Below are positions 42,483 through 51,849 of a DNA stretch of 64,000 nucleotides, one piece after another. This stretch comes from Fibrisoma limi BUZ 3 (GTDB taxonomy: Bacteria > Bacteroidota > Bacteroidia > Cytophagales > Spirosomataceae), in the NCBI RefSeq assembly GCF_000296815.2, contig NZ_CAIT01000006.1, forward strand, positions 1,308,777 through 1,372,776, written 5' to 3'. Made by a program: the position numbers and the translations under genes. The notes beneath the pieces are model-generated. The model did not search any database, had not been told where the DNA came from, and saw only the letters and a program-made list of their open reading frames with translations. Numbering within the stretch: the first letter of the stretch is position 1; the number at the start of each line of letters is the position of its first letter.

Positions 42483-45400
42483 ATGAAGAAACCATCCCTA
42501 AAAGCATCCCGACCGGGCAAGACCGTTTATGGTTTTTTCCGACCGGCTGCTTTTGTGTTCGCGCTGTTTCTAAGCCTGACAGCCTGGGCACAGGACGTTA
42601 CCATTTCGGGCGTCGTGAAAGAAACCGACGGTACACCCTTACCCGGTGTAACGGTTCAGGTGAAGGGCACCAATCGGGGTACCCAGTCCAATGTAGATGG
42701 TACGTATCGCCTGACTAACGTCCCCCCTGCTGCCACGCTGGTCTTCAGCTTTATCGGTAAGACCCCGCAGGAAGTAGCCGTCGGCAACCGCACTACCCTC
42801 GACATTACGTTGCTCGACGATTCGAAGTCACTTCAGGAAGTAGTCGTGGTTGGTTATGGATCGCAGCGTCGGCAGGACGTAACGGGCTCTATTGCATCAA
42901 TCTCGACCGAAGATTTCCAGAAGGGGAACATCGTCAACCCTGAGCAGTTGATCCAGGGTAAACTGGCCGGTGTGCAGATTACGCCCCCTAATGGTCAGCC
43001 GGGTGGTGGCAGCCAGATCCGGATTCGGGGTGGCTCGTCGCTGAACGCCAGCAACGATCCGCTGTACGTGATCGACGGCGTACCGGTTGATAACAATGGC
43101 ATTTCGGGGGCCTCCAATCCACTCAGCTTCATCAACCCGCAGGATATTGAAACCTTTACCGTACTGAAAGATGCCTCAGCAGCCGCTATCTATGGGGCTC
43201 GTGCCGCCAACGGTGTTATTCTGATTACCACCAAAAAAGGCCGCCAGGGCGACCAATTGCACGTAAATCTGAGCGCATTAGGTTCCGTTTCAACCAATTC
43301 AAAGCTCATACCAGTGCTGACGGGCGACCAATACCGCGACATCGTCAACAACCAGATTGGCGCTACGGACGCGCAGAAAGCGCTGCTCGGTACGGCCAAC
43401 ACCAACTGGCAGGAGCAGATTTATCGCACCGCCACCAGCCCGGACATCAACCTGAGCGTAACAGGATCAACCAAAAACATCCCGTTCCGTGTATCGGCCG
43501 GTTTCCTCGATCAGAACGGCGTGCTGAAAACGTCGAACTTCAAACGGTATTCGGGTGCCATTGGCCTGACGCCCACGTTCTTCAAGAATCACCTGAAAGT
43601 TGACATCAACCTGAAAGGGTCAATCATCGACAACCGCTTTGCCGATCAGGGGGCTATTGGGGCCGCTATTGCCTTCGACCCCACGCAGCCGGTCTACAGC
43701 AACCGCGAGGCCTACGGCGGTTATTTCGAATGGCTCGATGCGGCAACCGGCCGCCCGAACACCCAGGCTACCCGCAACCCGCTGGGTCTGCTGGAGCAGC
43801 GCTTCGACGAGAGTACCGTCAAACGGAGCTTCGGTAATGTAGTGTTTGATTACAAATTCCATTTCCTGCCCGAACTGCGGGCAAACCTGAACCTCGGCTA
43901 CGACGTATCATCAAGCGACGGTACCATCTTCGTTCCGGCTACGGCGGCATCGCAGTTTTACCGGGGCGGGTCGAACGAAGCCAGCGGGGTTAACAACATC
44001 TACTCGCAGAAGCGGAACAACAAGACGCTGGAGTTTTATCTGAACTACGTGAAAGAGCTGAAGAGCATCGCCAGCCGCGTTGATCTGACGGCCGGTTATT
44101 CGTACCAGGATTTCATTCGCGAGCAACCCAGCTATCCCGATCGCTTTGCCAACGGCAACGAGTACGCCCCGGCGGGTATTCCGTTTAAGACGCAGTACAC
44201 GCTGCTGGCGTTCTTCGGCCGGGCCAACTATACGTTCAAGGACCGCTACGTGCTGACGGCCACCATCCGTCGCGATGCTACGTCGCGTTTCAGCCCCGAC
44301 AACCGCTGGGGTACGTTCCCCTCGCTGGCGTTCGCCTGGAATGTAAAGGAAGAATCGTTCCTGAAAGACGTGAAGGCGCTGTCGTCCCTGAAATTCCGGG
44401 CGGGTTATGGCGTAACGGGTCAGCAGGATTTGCCCTCTACGTTGAGCGACTACCCGTATCTGGCCCGCTACACCATCAGCGATCCTACGGCACAGTACCA
44501 GTTTGGCGACGCATTCTACCGTACGCTGCGGGCTGAGGGCTACGACGCCAACATCAAGTGGGAAGAAACATCGGCCATCAACGCCGGTATCGACTACGCC
44601 TTCCTGAACGGTCGCCTGTCGGGTAGCATTGATGTGTACCAGAAGAAAACCAAAGACCTGTTGAGCGTGATTCCGGTGCCGGCCGGCTCAAACCTGACGA
44701 ACCAGATTCTGACGAACGTCGGTAACCTGGAAAACAAGGGGATTGAGTTCGCCATCAACGGCACGCCGATTCAGCGCGAAGGCCTGAACCTGGACCTGGG
44801 TTTCAACGTAACGTACAACGAGAACAAGATCACGAACCTGACGAAAGTACCGACGCCGAACGATCCGGGTATTCCGGTGGGTGGCATCGGCGGGGCGACG
44901 GGCAATACCATCCAGATTCAGACGGTCGGTTTCCCCACCAACTCGTACTACGTACTAAAGCAGGTGTATGACCAGACCGGCAAACCCCTCGAAGGGCTGT
45001 ATCAGGACATCAACGGCGACGGCAAGGTGACGCTCGACGACCGGTACCGCTATCAGTCGGCGAACCCGAAAGTGTTCCTGGGTTTCACGACGCAGTTGAC
45101 GTACCGCAACCTGACGGCCGGTTTCGTGCTGCGCAGCAACCTCGGCAACTACGTGTACAACAACGTCAAGTCGTCGCTGGGTACCTACCAGAGCCTGACG
45201 AATTCGCTGAACTTCCTGGCCAACGGTTCGCCGAACCTGCTGGAAACGGGCTTCACCCGTCCCCAGTTTTTCTCGGACTATTACCTGGAGAACGGCTCGT
45301 TCCTGCGCATGGACAATTTCAACCTGGGTTACAACTTCGGCAGTCTGTTCAGCGTAGCCGGTAACAAGACGAACCTGCGGCTGTCGGCTACGGCCCAGAA

Positions 45401-45515
45401 CGTATTCACGATTACGAAGTACACAGGTCTCGATCCGGAAATTGCCGGTGGCGTTGATAACAACTTCTATCCGCGGCCCCGCATTTTCTCAGTCGGTGTA
45501 AACGTAGGTTTTTAA
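42483..45515 (+). CDS. susC: SusC/RagA-type TonB-dependent outer-membrane transporter
   Basis: 1,010 residues. Signal peptide 1-37 (ends AWAQ), then a carboxypeptidase-D-like domain (ISGVVKETDGTPLPGVTVQVKG), a TonB box region (LQEVVVVGYG), plug (IRIRGGSSLNASNDPLYVIDGVP) and a 22-strand barrel. It imports glycans, here probably maltodextrins, with energy from TonB. It is first in the susCDE unit, 80 bases before susD, downstream of the membrane AraC-type regulator. Confidence 0.95.
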   Translation: MKKPSLKASRPGKTVYGFFRPAAFVFALFLSLTAWAQDVTISGVVKETDGTPLPGVTVQVKGTNRGTQSNVDGTYRLTNVPPAATLVFSFIGKTPQEVAVGNRTTLDITLLDDSKSLQEVVVVGYGSQRRQDVTGSIASISTEDFQKGNIVNPEQLIQGKLAGVQITPPNGQPGGGSQIRIRGGSSLNASNDPLYVIDGVPVDNNGISGASNPLSFINPQDIETFTVLKDASAAAIYGARAANGVILITTKKGRQGDQLHVNLSALGSVSTNSKLIPVLTGDQYRDIVNNQIGATDAQKALLGTANTNWQEQIYRTATSPDINLSVTGSTKNIPFRVSAGFLDQNGVLKTSNFKRYSGAIGLTPTFFKNHLKVDINLKGSIIDNRFADQGAIGAAIAFDPTQPVYSNREAYGGYFEWLDAATGRPNTQATRNPLGLLEQRFDESTVKRSFGNVVFDYKFHFLPELRANLNLGYDVSSSDGTIFVPATAASQFYRGGSNEASGVNNIYSQKRNNKTLEFYLNYVKELKSIASRVDLTAGYSYQDFIREQPSYPDRFANGNEYAPAGIPFKTQYTLLAFFGRANYTFKDRYVLTATIRRDATSRFSPDNRWGTFPSLAFAWNVKEESFLKDVKALSSLKFRAGYGVTGQQDLPSTLSDYPYLARYTISDPTAQYQFGDAFYRTLRAEGYDANIKWEETSAINAGIDYAFLNGRLSGSIDVYQKKTKDLLSVIPVPAGSNLTNQILTNVGNLENKGIEFAINGTPIQREGLNLDLGFNVTYNENKITNLTKVPTPNDPGIPVGGIGGATGNTIQIQTVGFPTNSYYVLKQVYDQTGKPLEGLYQDINGDGKVTLDDRYRYQSANPKVFLGFTTQLTYRNLTAGFVLRSNLGNYVYNNVKSSLGTYQSLTNSLNFLANGSPNLLETGFTRPQFFSDYYLENGSFLRMDNFNLGYNFGSLFSVAGNKTNLRLSATAQNVFTITKYTGLDPEIAGGVDNNFYPRPRIFSVGVNVGF

Positions 45516-45594
45516 GCCAGCCAACATAGCGTCTGATTCGCGTGGCCTGAAACCACGGTGACGCGGATCGACCCTCAAACGAATTGCAAACGAA

Positions 45595-47172
45595 ATGAAC
45601 GCCATAAAACAAATCGCTAAAATCGGATCGCTGGCGCTGGCCCTGACCGTAACGGCCTGCGTCAACGACCTGGATCGCCAGCCGGAATACGACGTAACGT
45701 CGGCCTCGGTTTATCAGGATCCGGCCAATTACAAACAGGTGCTGGCCAAGCTCTACGCCGTGCTGGCCGTGAGCGGACAGGCAGGTCCCGCCGGTAAACC
45801 CGACATCGGGGGTATTGACGAGGGGTTCTCCAACTACCTCCGTCAGTACTGGATGGCTCAGGAACTGACTACCGACGAAGCCGTGATCGGCTGGAACGAC
45901 GGTTCCGTGAAAGACTACCACAACATGACCTGGTCCTCCGGCAACGAGTTCATTACGGCCATGTACAACCGGATTTACTACCTCGTTTCCCTGAGCAACG
46001 AGTTTATCCGGGAAACGACGGATGCGAAACTTGCCGAGCGCGGCATCACAGGTCAGGCCGCTACCGACGCGAAAACGTTCCGGGCCGAAGCCCGTTTCCT
46101 GCGGGCGCTGGCTTATTCCCACGCCCTGGATATGTTCGGCAACGTACCGTTTGTGACAGAAGCTGATGCGGTGGGTTCGTTTCTGCCGAAGCAGATTAGC
46201 CGTGCGGACTTGTTTGCCTACATTGAAAGCGAGCTGAAAGCCATCGAAACCGAGCTGGCCAATCCCCGCGCGGCTGAATACGGCCGGGCCGATAAGGCGG
46301 CCGCCTGGACGCTGCTGGCACGCTTGTACCTGAACGCGCAGGTGTACACCGGCACTGCCCGCTGGAACGATGTTATTACGTACAGCAACAAAGTGATTCA
46401 GTCGAACGCCTACACGCTGGATGCCGATTACAGTAAGCTGTTCCTGGCCGATAATCAGAACTCGAAAGAGATCATCATGCCGGTTACGTTCGACGGTGCC
46501 CGTACTAAAACGTTCGGCGGCATGACGTTCCTGATCCACGCGGCCGTGGGTGGCGACAAGATGCAACCGAAGGATTTCGGCATCAACAGCGGCTGGGCTG
46601 GACTACGTACCACAAAAGCCCTGGTGAACCAGTTTGCCGACCCGACGGGTAAGGCTGACACGCGGGCGATGTTCTTCACCAACGGCCAGAACCTGGAGAT
46701 CAACGACATCTCGACGTTCACCGATGGTTACGCCATCACCAAGTACAAGAACATTACGTCAACGGGGAAGATTGGCGTCGACGAAACGTTTCCCGACACC
46801 GATTTTCCGCTCTTCCGGCTGGCCGATGTGTACCTGATGTATGCTGAAGCCGTTGTTCGTGGCGGTTCGGGTGGCGATCAGGCCACGGCCCTGAAACTGG
46901 TCAATGACCTGCGCCAACGGGCCAAAGCCTCTCCGGTTACGTCGATCAACGCCGACTTTATCCTGGCCGAACGCGCCCGTGAGCTGTATTGGGAAGGCCA
47001 TCGCCGGACCGACCTCATCCGCTACGGACGGTTCACGACGGCTACGTACCTGTGGCCCTGGAAAGGGGGCGTGAAGGAAGGTCGCGCCGTGGAGAACTTC
47101 CGCAACCTGTTTCCGATTCCGGCTTCTGATCGGATCGCGAACCCGACACTTACGCAGAACGAAGGGTATTAA
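45595..47172 (+). CDS. susD: SusD/RagB-type starch-binding lipoprotein
   Basis: 525 residues. Lipobox ALTVTACVND near residue 21, then the SusD helical repeats: ARFLRALAYSHALDMFGNVPFVTE, KAAAWTLLARLYLNAQVYTG and, near the end, ERARELYWEGHRRTDLIRYGRFT. It caps the SusC barrel at the cell surface and binds the glycan. Second gene of susCDE. Confidence 0.95.
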   Translation: MNAIKQIAKIGSLALALTVTACVNDLDRQPEYDVTSASVYQDPANYKQVLAKLYAVLAVSGQAGPAGKPDIGGIDEGFSNYLRQYWMAQELTTDEAVIGWNDGSVKDYHNMTWSSGNEFITAMYNRIYYLVSLSNEFIRETTDAKLAERGITGQAATDAKTFRAEARFLRALAYSHALDMFGNVPFVTEADAVGSFLPKQISRADLFAYIESELKAIETELANPRAAEYGRADKAAAWTLLARLYLNAQVYTGTARWNDVITYSNKVIQSNAYTLDADYSKLFLADNQNSKEIIMPVTFDGARTKTFGGMTFLIHAAVGGDKMQPKDFGINSGWAGLRTTKALVNQFADPTGKADTRAMFFTNGQNLEINDISTFTDGYAITKYKNITSTGKIGVDETFPDTDFPLFRLADVYLMYAEAVVRGGSGGDQATALKLVNDLRQRAKASPVTSINADFILAERARELYWEGHRRTDLIRYGRFTTATYLWPWKGGVKEGRAVENFRNLFPIPASDRIANPTLTQNEGY

Positions 47173-47182
47173 TCCGGGCCTG

Positions 47183-47218
47183 CCCCCTGTCATGTCGACG
47201 CACAAGCCTGACAGGGGG
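47183..47218. repeat. Hairpin between susD and susE
   Basis: CCCCCTGTCA (47183-47192) and its exact complement (47209-47218), loop 16 bases. No T-run, so it may tune rather than end transcription, perhaps by protecting the upstream message. Confidence 0.6.
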
Positions 47219-47257
47219 ACAACAGACCGCTTAAAACGCATACGACATAAACGCTAT

Positions 47258-48331
47258 ATGAAATCATTCTTTCAGAAATCCTTGCTCGTAGGCCTGGCTC
47301 TGGTCACCCTGAGTGCCTGCGAAAAAGACGAGGAGCGCCTGGTTCTTCAGCCGGAAGGCAACCTCGCCCTGACGGCCAGCGCTACGACCGTTACGCTCAC
47401 CAGCGATAACGCGGCCAAAGAAGCGATGGCCTTCTCCTGGCCGGCGGCTTCGTTCGGTTACCCAAACGCGGCTGTTACCTACACCGTTCAATTCGACAAG
47501 AAAGGCAATGACTTTAAAACGCCGGTAAACGTATCCGTGGGTAATGCCCTGAAATACACCCCGACGGTGGCCGACCTGAACGCCACGCTGATCAAACTCG
47601 GCTTAACGCCGGGAACGGCCAGCGCTGTAGACGTTCGGGTAAAATCGGATCTGGCTACGTTCACCGAGCGCCCTGCCGGTAATCCGCTGCCATCTGTATT
47701 TTCCAATGTCACGTCGCTGACCGGTACGCCCTATCGGGTGGTACTTGAGTACCCATCGCTGTGGGTGCCGGGCGACTACCAGGGCTGGGCACCGGATAAA
47801 GCGCCTAAAATTGCGTCGGTGAAAAGCGATGGCGTTTACGAGGGTTACGTCTATTTTCAGAAAGCCTCACCCTTCAAGTTCACGCCTGCACCCAACTGGG
47901 ATAACGACTACGGCGATGCTGGTGCCGGTAAGCTGAAAGCCAAAGGTTCTGACCTGAAAGTAAGCGAAACAGGCTATTTCCTGCTCAAAGCCGACCTGAA
48001 CGCGTTGACCTGGAGCGCTACCAAAACGAGCTGGGGAGTAATCGGTGCGGCAACGCCTAAGGGCTGGGACGCCAGTACGCCCCTGACCTACGATGCTGCC
48101 ACCGGTACCTGGCAGGCTACGCTCGACCTGAAAGCCGACGAGCTCAAGTTCCGCGCCAACGATGCCTGGGATATTAACTTTGGCGACGGTGATACTAAAA
48201 ACGGCAAGACTGCCGACGGCACCCTCGACTACGGTGGCGATAACCTGAAGGTGACAACAGCCGGCAAGTACCTGATTACGCTGGATCTCAGCCAGGCCGG
48301 CAACTACACGTATACACTCAAAAAGCAGTAA
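47258..48331 (+). CDS. susE: SusE/SusF-like outer-membrane starch-binding lipoprotein
   Basis: 357 residues from ATG 47258; the longer frame from 47192 would translate the hairpin and hide the lipobox. Lipobox LALVTLSACEKD near residue 19. N-terminal Ig-like SusE domain (about 25-160), then two starch-binding modules with LWVPGDYQGWAPDKAPKI and WGVIGAATPKGWDASTPL. Holds starch at the cell surface. Ends at a strong terminator. Confidence 0.88.
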   Translation: MKSFFQKSLLVGLALVTLSACEKDEERLVLQPEGNLALTASATTVTLTSDNAAKEAMAFSWPAASFGYPNAAVTYTVQFDKKGNDFKTPVNVSVGNALKYTPTVADLNATLIKLGLTPGTASAVDVRVKSDLATFTERPAGNPLPSVFSNVTSLTGTPYRVVLEYPSLWVPGDYQGWAPDKAPKIASVKSDGVYEGYVYFQKASPFKFTPAPNWDNDYGDAGAGKLKAKGSDLKVSETGYFLLKADLNALTWSATKTSWGVIGAATPKGWDASTPLTYDAATGTWQATLDLKADELKFRANDAWDINFGDGDTKNGKTADGTLDYGGDNLKVTTAGKYLITLDLSQAGNYTYTLKKQ

Positions 48332-48345
48332 CTGGCTTTACTTTT

Positions 48346-48390
48346 ATCGGCATAGCTAAGGACATTCTGCTTTCGCTATGCCGATTTTTT
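48346..48390 (+). terminator. Terminator after susE
   Basis: Perfect 11-bp arms 48346-48356 and 48375-48385 (ATCGGCATAGC) followed by TTTTTT. Rules out ATG 48378 as the next gene's start. Confidence 0.85.
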
Positions 48391-48404
48391 ATGCCTTTTT
48401 CTCT

Positions 48405-49970
48405 ATGACTTATATCCGAATTTTTCTGTTGTGGTGCCTGCTGGCGTCAGGCGCTTCGGCACAGGTGACCAAACCGTCTGTATCCGCTACCGGCCGCACG
48501 GGTGTACATTACGAAATCTTCGTCCGATCGTTCGCCGACTCCAACGGCGACGGTATCGGCGATCTGAACGGCGTTACCTCCCGGCTCGACTACCTAAAAG
48601 ACCTGGGCGTATCGGCCCTGTGGTTGATGCCCATCAACCCCTCACCGACCTACCACAAGTATGACGTAACAGACTACTACGGTATCGACAAGGAATACGG
48701 TACGATGGCCGACTTCAAACGCCTGCTGGCCGAAGCCCACAAGCGGAACATCAAGGTCATCATTGATTTTGTGATCAACCACAGCAGCAACCAGCACCCG
48801 TGGTTCACGGAGGCAGCGTCCAGCCCAACGGCGGCCCACCGCAACTGGTACGTCTGGATGACCCAACGCCAGATCGATTCGCTGAATCTGGCCACGCGTG
48901 AAGCCACCGCCGATTCGGGTGAGCGTAGCCCCTGGCACGTAGCGAACGCCAACGATCCGGCTAAATACTACGGCATGTTCTGGCGGGGTATGCCGGACTT
49001 GAACTACGACGAGCCGGCTCTTCGTCAGGAAATCTACAAAGCCGGCAAATTCTGGCTGTCGGACGTGGGCGTTGACGGCTTCCGGCTGGATGCTGCCCGG
49101 CACATCTACCCCGATCAGGAGGAGCCCAAAAATCACGCGTTCTGGCAGGAATTTGGCCGCGAAATGGCGTCCGCAAAACCGAATGTGTACACGGTCGGCG
49201 AAGTCTGGACAACGGCTGAAAAGATTGCTCCGTATTTTAAAGGCTTAACGGCGAACTTCAACTTCGACCTGAGTTTTGCGTTGCAGAAGCTTGCCGCCCA
49301 GGAAGCTGACACGGTGGGTGTTGTGGCCATGCTGGCTCGCAACCGGGCTATTTTTGCCAACGCCAATCCACAGTTCATCGACGCCACGATGCTGACCAAC
49401 CACGATCAAAACCGCATCGGCAGCGTCCTAAAGGGTAATCTGAACCACGAGAAGGTAGCGGCCTCGCTCCTGCTGACCTTGCCCGGCAACCCATACATTT
49501 ACTACGGTGAAGAACTGGGTATGCTCGGTCGCAAACCCGACGAAACCATTCGGGAGCCATTCCTGTGGACTGAACGTAGCCAGGACAAGCAGCGGACGCG
49601 CTGGATGAAGCCACGGTTCACGACCGACTCGACCGTGGCACCGCTGGCTCGTCAGCAGGCCGATCCGAATTCACTCTACAACCACTACAAACGGCTGATT
49701 CGCTTCCGCAACAGTCATCCGGTGTTGAACGATAACCTGAGCCAGTTGGTACAGACCGGCATTCAGCAGACGGGCGTTGTGGCCTTTGTTCGTCAATCCG
49801 GCAACAAATCCGTACTGGTGGTGCAAAACCTGACCGGCAAGCCGCTGGACGTAGCCCTGACGCCAAACGAGCAGGCGTTCCGCCGGGTTATTTTCCAGAC
49901 AACGACGGGTGCATCGCTCAAAAAGTCAACGCTAAGCGTACCAGCTTATGGCTGTGCGGTTCTGGAGTAG
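48405..49970 (+). CDS. Secreted GH13 alpha-amylase-family enzyme
   Basis: 521 residues from ATG 48405; the ATG at 48378 lies in the terminator stem. Signal peptide TYIRIFLLWCLLASGASAQ. Domain A has YEIFVRSFADSNGDGIGDLNG, IIDFVINHSS, GFRLDAARHIY (nucleophile), VGEVWT (acid/base) and TNHDQNRIGS. Likely an alpha-glucosidase/amylase for maltodextrins in the periplasm. A close paralogue without signal lies next door (50234), about 70% alike by eye. Confidence 0.9.
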   Translation: MTYIRIFLLWCLLASGASAQVTKPSVSATGRTGVHYEIFVRSFADSNGDGIGDLNGVTSRLDYLKDLGVSALWLMPINPSPTYHKYDVTDYYGIDKEYGTMADFKRLLAEAHKRNIKVIIDFVINHSSNQHPWFTEAASSPTAAHRNWYVWMTQRQIDSLNLATREATADSGERSPWHVANANDPAKYYGMFWRGMPDLNYDEPALRQEIYKAGKFWLSDVGVDGFRLDAARHIYPDQEEPKNHAFWQEFGREMASAKPNVYTVGEVWTTAEKIAPYFKGLTANFNFDLSFALQKLAAQEADTVGVVAMLARNRAIFANANPQFIDATMLTNHDQNRIGSVLKGNLNHEKVAASLLLTLPGNPYIYYGEELGMLGRKPDETIREPFLWTERSQDKQRTRWMKPRFTTDSTVAPLARQQADPNSLYNHYKRLIRFRNSHPVLNDNLSQLVQTGIQQTGVVAFVRQSGNKSVLVVQNLTGKPLDVALTPNEQAFRRVIFQTTTGASLKKSTLSVPAYGCAVLE

Positions 49971-50040
49971 TAACGTAGCAGGGGGTTGGGTGTAACACGC
50001 CAAAGAAAATTAGAACTATTAATAGGGATTAAGTTACCCA

Positions 50041-50111
50041 ATAAAAATAGCTAACCCCATCGGGGCGGCCTAATCATTGTAGGCCGCCCCGATGGGGTTA
50101 GCTATTTTTAT
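50041..50111. repeat. 31-bp perfect inverted repeat between the two GH13 genes
   Basis: The arms 50041-50071 and 50081-50111 are exact complements with a 9-base loop. The stem starts AT-rich and has a GGGGCGGCC centre. It could terminate transcription in both directions. Bases 49971-50233 hold nothing else convincing. Confidence 0.9.
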
Positions 50112-50233
50112 GCACTTGTTTCTTTTTACAGGCTGCACCTATGGCGCTATTGATAGTAGCACCAACATTGGCACCTGCCTGACCAACGAACTCAATTTGC
50201 CCGTACAGAGTTGAAAAATAATACATCTCATTC

Positions 50234-51757
50234 ATGCAACCTGAATCAACAAAACCCGTCGAGCATGCAGGTACCGGCCAGACGGGCGTTCACTACGAGA
50301 TTTTTGTACGCTCGTTTGCCGACTCCAACGGCGACGGTATTGGCGACCTCAACGGGGTGACAAACAACCTCGACTACCTGAAAGATTTGGGCGTATCGGC
50401 CATCTGGCTGATGCCCATTAATCCGTCACCGACTTACCACAAGTACGACATCACGGACTATTACGCCATTGATCCTGAATACGGCACGATGGCTGACTTC
50501 AAACGATTGCTGGCCGAAGCCCACAAACGCGATATTGCGGTTATTCTGGATCTGGTGATTCACCACACCAGCATCCGGCACCGGTGGTTTCAGGAAGCCG
50601 CCAAAGGGCCGGACAATCCGTACCGACACTTTTACAAATGGCTGACGCCCGCCCAAATCAAAGCCCGTAGGCTGGCCACCCGCGACATTACCGCCGACTC
50701 GGCCGAGCGAAATCCGTGGCATAAAGCGCCCGGCGACCCTTCGCCCGAGAAATACTACGGTATGTTCTGGAGTGGCATGCCCGACCTCAACTTCGACCAC
50801 CGGCCCGTTCGCGAAGAAGTCTTTAATATCGTGCGTTTCTGGCTCAACGACGTAGGTATCGATGGCTTCCGGCTCGATGCGGCCCGGCACCTGTACCGGG
50901 AAGCCGAAGAACCAAAAAACCACGAGTTCTGGGAGGAATTTGGCCAGGTAGTCGAAGCCGCGAAGCCCGGCGCTTACGCCGTCGGGGAAGTCTGGACCCG
51001 GCCGGACCGGATCGCGCCTTACTTCAGAGGACTGAAAGCCAACTTCAATTTTGACCTGCGGCTCGCTATCGAGGAGATCGTACGCGGGGAATCCGACACG
51101 GAAGATCTGCTTACCCTGTTGCACACGTCCCATAGTGCGTACGAAAAGGTCAATCCGCGGTTTATTGATGCCCTGATCCTCTCCAATCATGATCAAAACC
51201 GCATAGGTAGTCTGCTGAAGGGAAATCTGAATCACCTGAAAGTGGCGGCTTCGCTCCTGCTGACCCTGCCCGGCCTGCCGTATCTGTACTACGGCGAGGA
51301 GATTGGCATGCTCGGCCTGAAACCAGACGAGTACATCCGCGAACCATTCCTGTGGAATACCCGCGATAAAGACCGGCAACGAACCCGCTGGCGTCGGGGT
51401 AAGTACACCAGCAGCCGGACCGTTCAGCCGCTGGCCCTGCAGCAGGCCGACCCGAATTCGCTCTACAACCATTATAAACACCTGATTCAGTTCCGCAACA
51501 GCCATCCGGTGCTGAACGATAACCTGAGTCGGCTGGAGCTGACCGGCATTCGTCAGCCGCAGGTTGTCGCCTTCGTACGTTCGTCGGGCCAGCAGCGCGT
51601 ACTGGTCGTCCACAACCTGACGGGCCAGCCGGTGGAAGTCGTTTTTTCACCAGACGAAGTTTGGATGAAACGACTTGTTTTCCAGACTGTTCACGGCACC
51701 GAACTCGCCGGTGATCGTGTAACCGTACCGGCTTATGGCTGCGTCGTGCTGGACTGA
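50234..51757 (+). CDS. GH13 alpha-amylase-family enzyme without signal peptide
   Basis: 507 residues. The start (MQPESTKPVEHAGTGQTG) has no signal peptide, unlike the paralogue at 48405, so it is probably cytoplasmic. The catalytic set is intact: GFRLDAARHLY, VGEVWT and SNHDQNRIGS, with domain C ending TVPAYGCVVLD. The two genes match almost throughout, pointing to tandem duplication followed by loss or gain of the signal. It likely finishes maltodextrin breakdown inside the cell. Confidence 0.9.
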   Translation: MQPESTKPVEHAGTGQTGVHYEIFVRSFADSNGDGIGDLNGVTNNLDYLKDLGVSAIWLMPINPSPTYHKYDITDYYAIDPEYGTMADFKRLLAEAHKRDIAVILDLVIHHTSIRHRWFQEAAKGPDNPYRHFYKWLTPAQIKARRLATRDITADSAERNPWHKAPGDPSPEKYYGMFWSGMPDLNFDHRPVREEVFNIVRFWLNDVGIDGFRLDAARHLYREAEEPKNHEFWEEFGQVVEAAKPGAYAVGEVWTRPDRIAPYFRGLKANFNFDLRLAIEEIVRGESDTEDLLTLLHTSHSAYEKVNPRFIDALILSNHDQNRIGSLLKGNLNHLKVAASLLLTLPGLPYLYYGEEIGMLGLKPDEYIREPFLWNTRDKDRQRTRWRRGKYTSSRTVQPLALQQADPNSLYNHYKHLIQFRNSHPVLNDNLSRLELTGIRQPQVVAFVRSSGQQRVLVVHNLTGQPVEVVFSPDEVWMKRLVFQTVHGTELAGDRVTVPAYGCVVLD

Positions 51758-51766
51758 TTGTTTCCT

Positions 51767-51794
51767 CCAGCGGGCGAATTAATTCGCCCGCTGG
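51767..51794 (+). terminator. 28-base perfect palindrome, likely terminator
   Basis: CCAGCGGGCGAATT meets its complement with no gap, then TAAAAAA. As RNA, a loop of at least four bases would form at the AATT centre. Confidence 0.7.
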
Positions 51795-51817
51795 TAAAAA
51801 ACAGCGAGTCGTCGCAT

Positions 51818-51825
51818 TATCTTTG
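51818..51825 (+). promoter_or_regulatory. -7 element TATCTTTG for pyrB
   Basis: Fits TAnnTTTG, 24 bases before the pyrB ATG at 51850. Confidence 0.5.
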
Positions 51826-51849
51826 CCCAATTTTGTCCGACTCGCTCCC

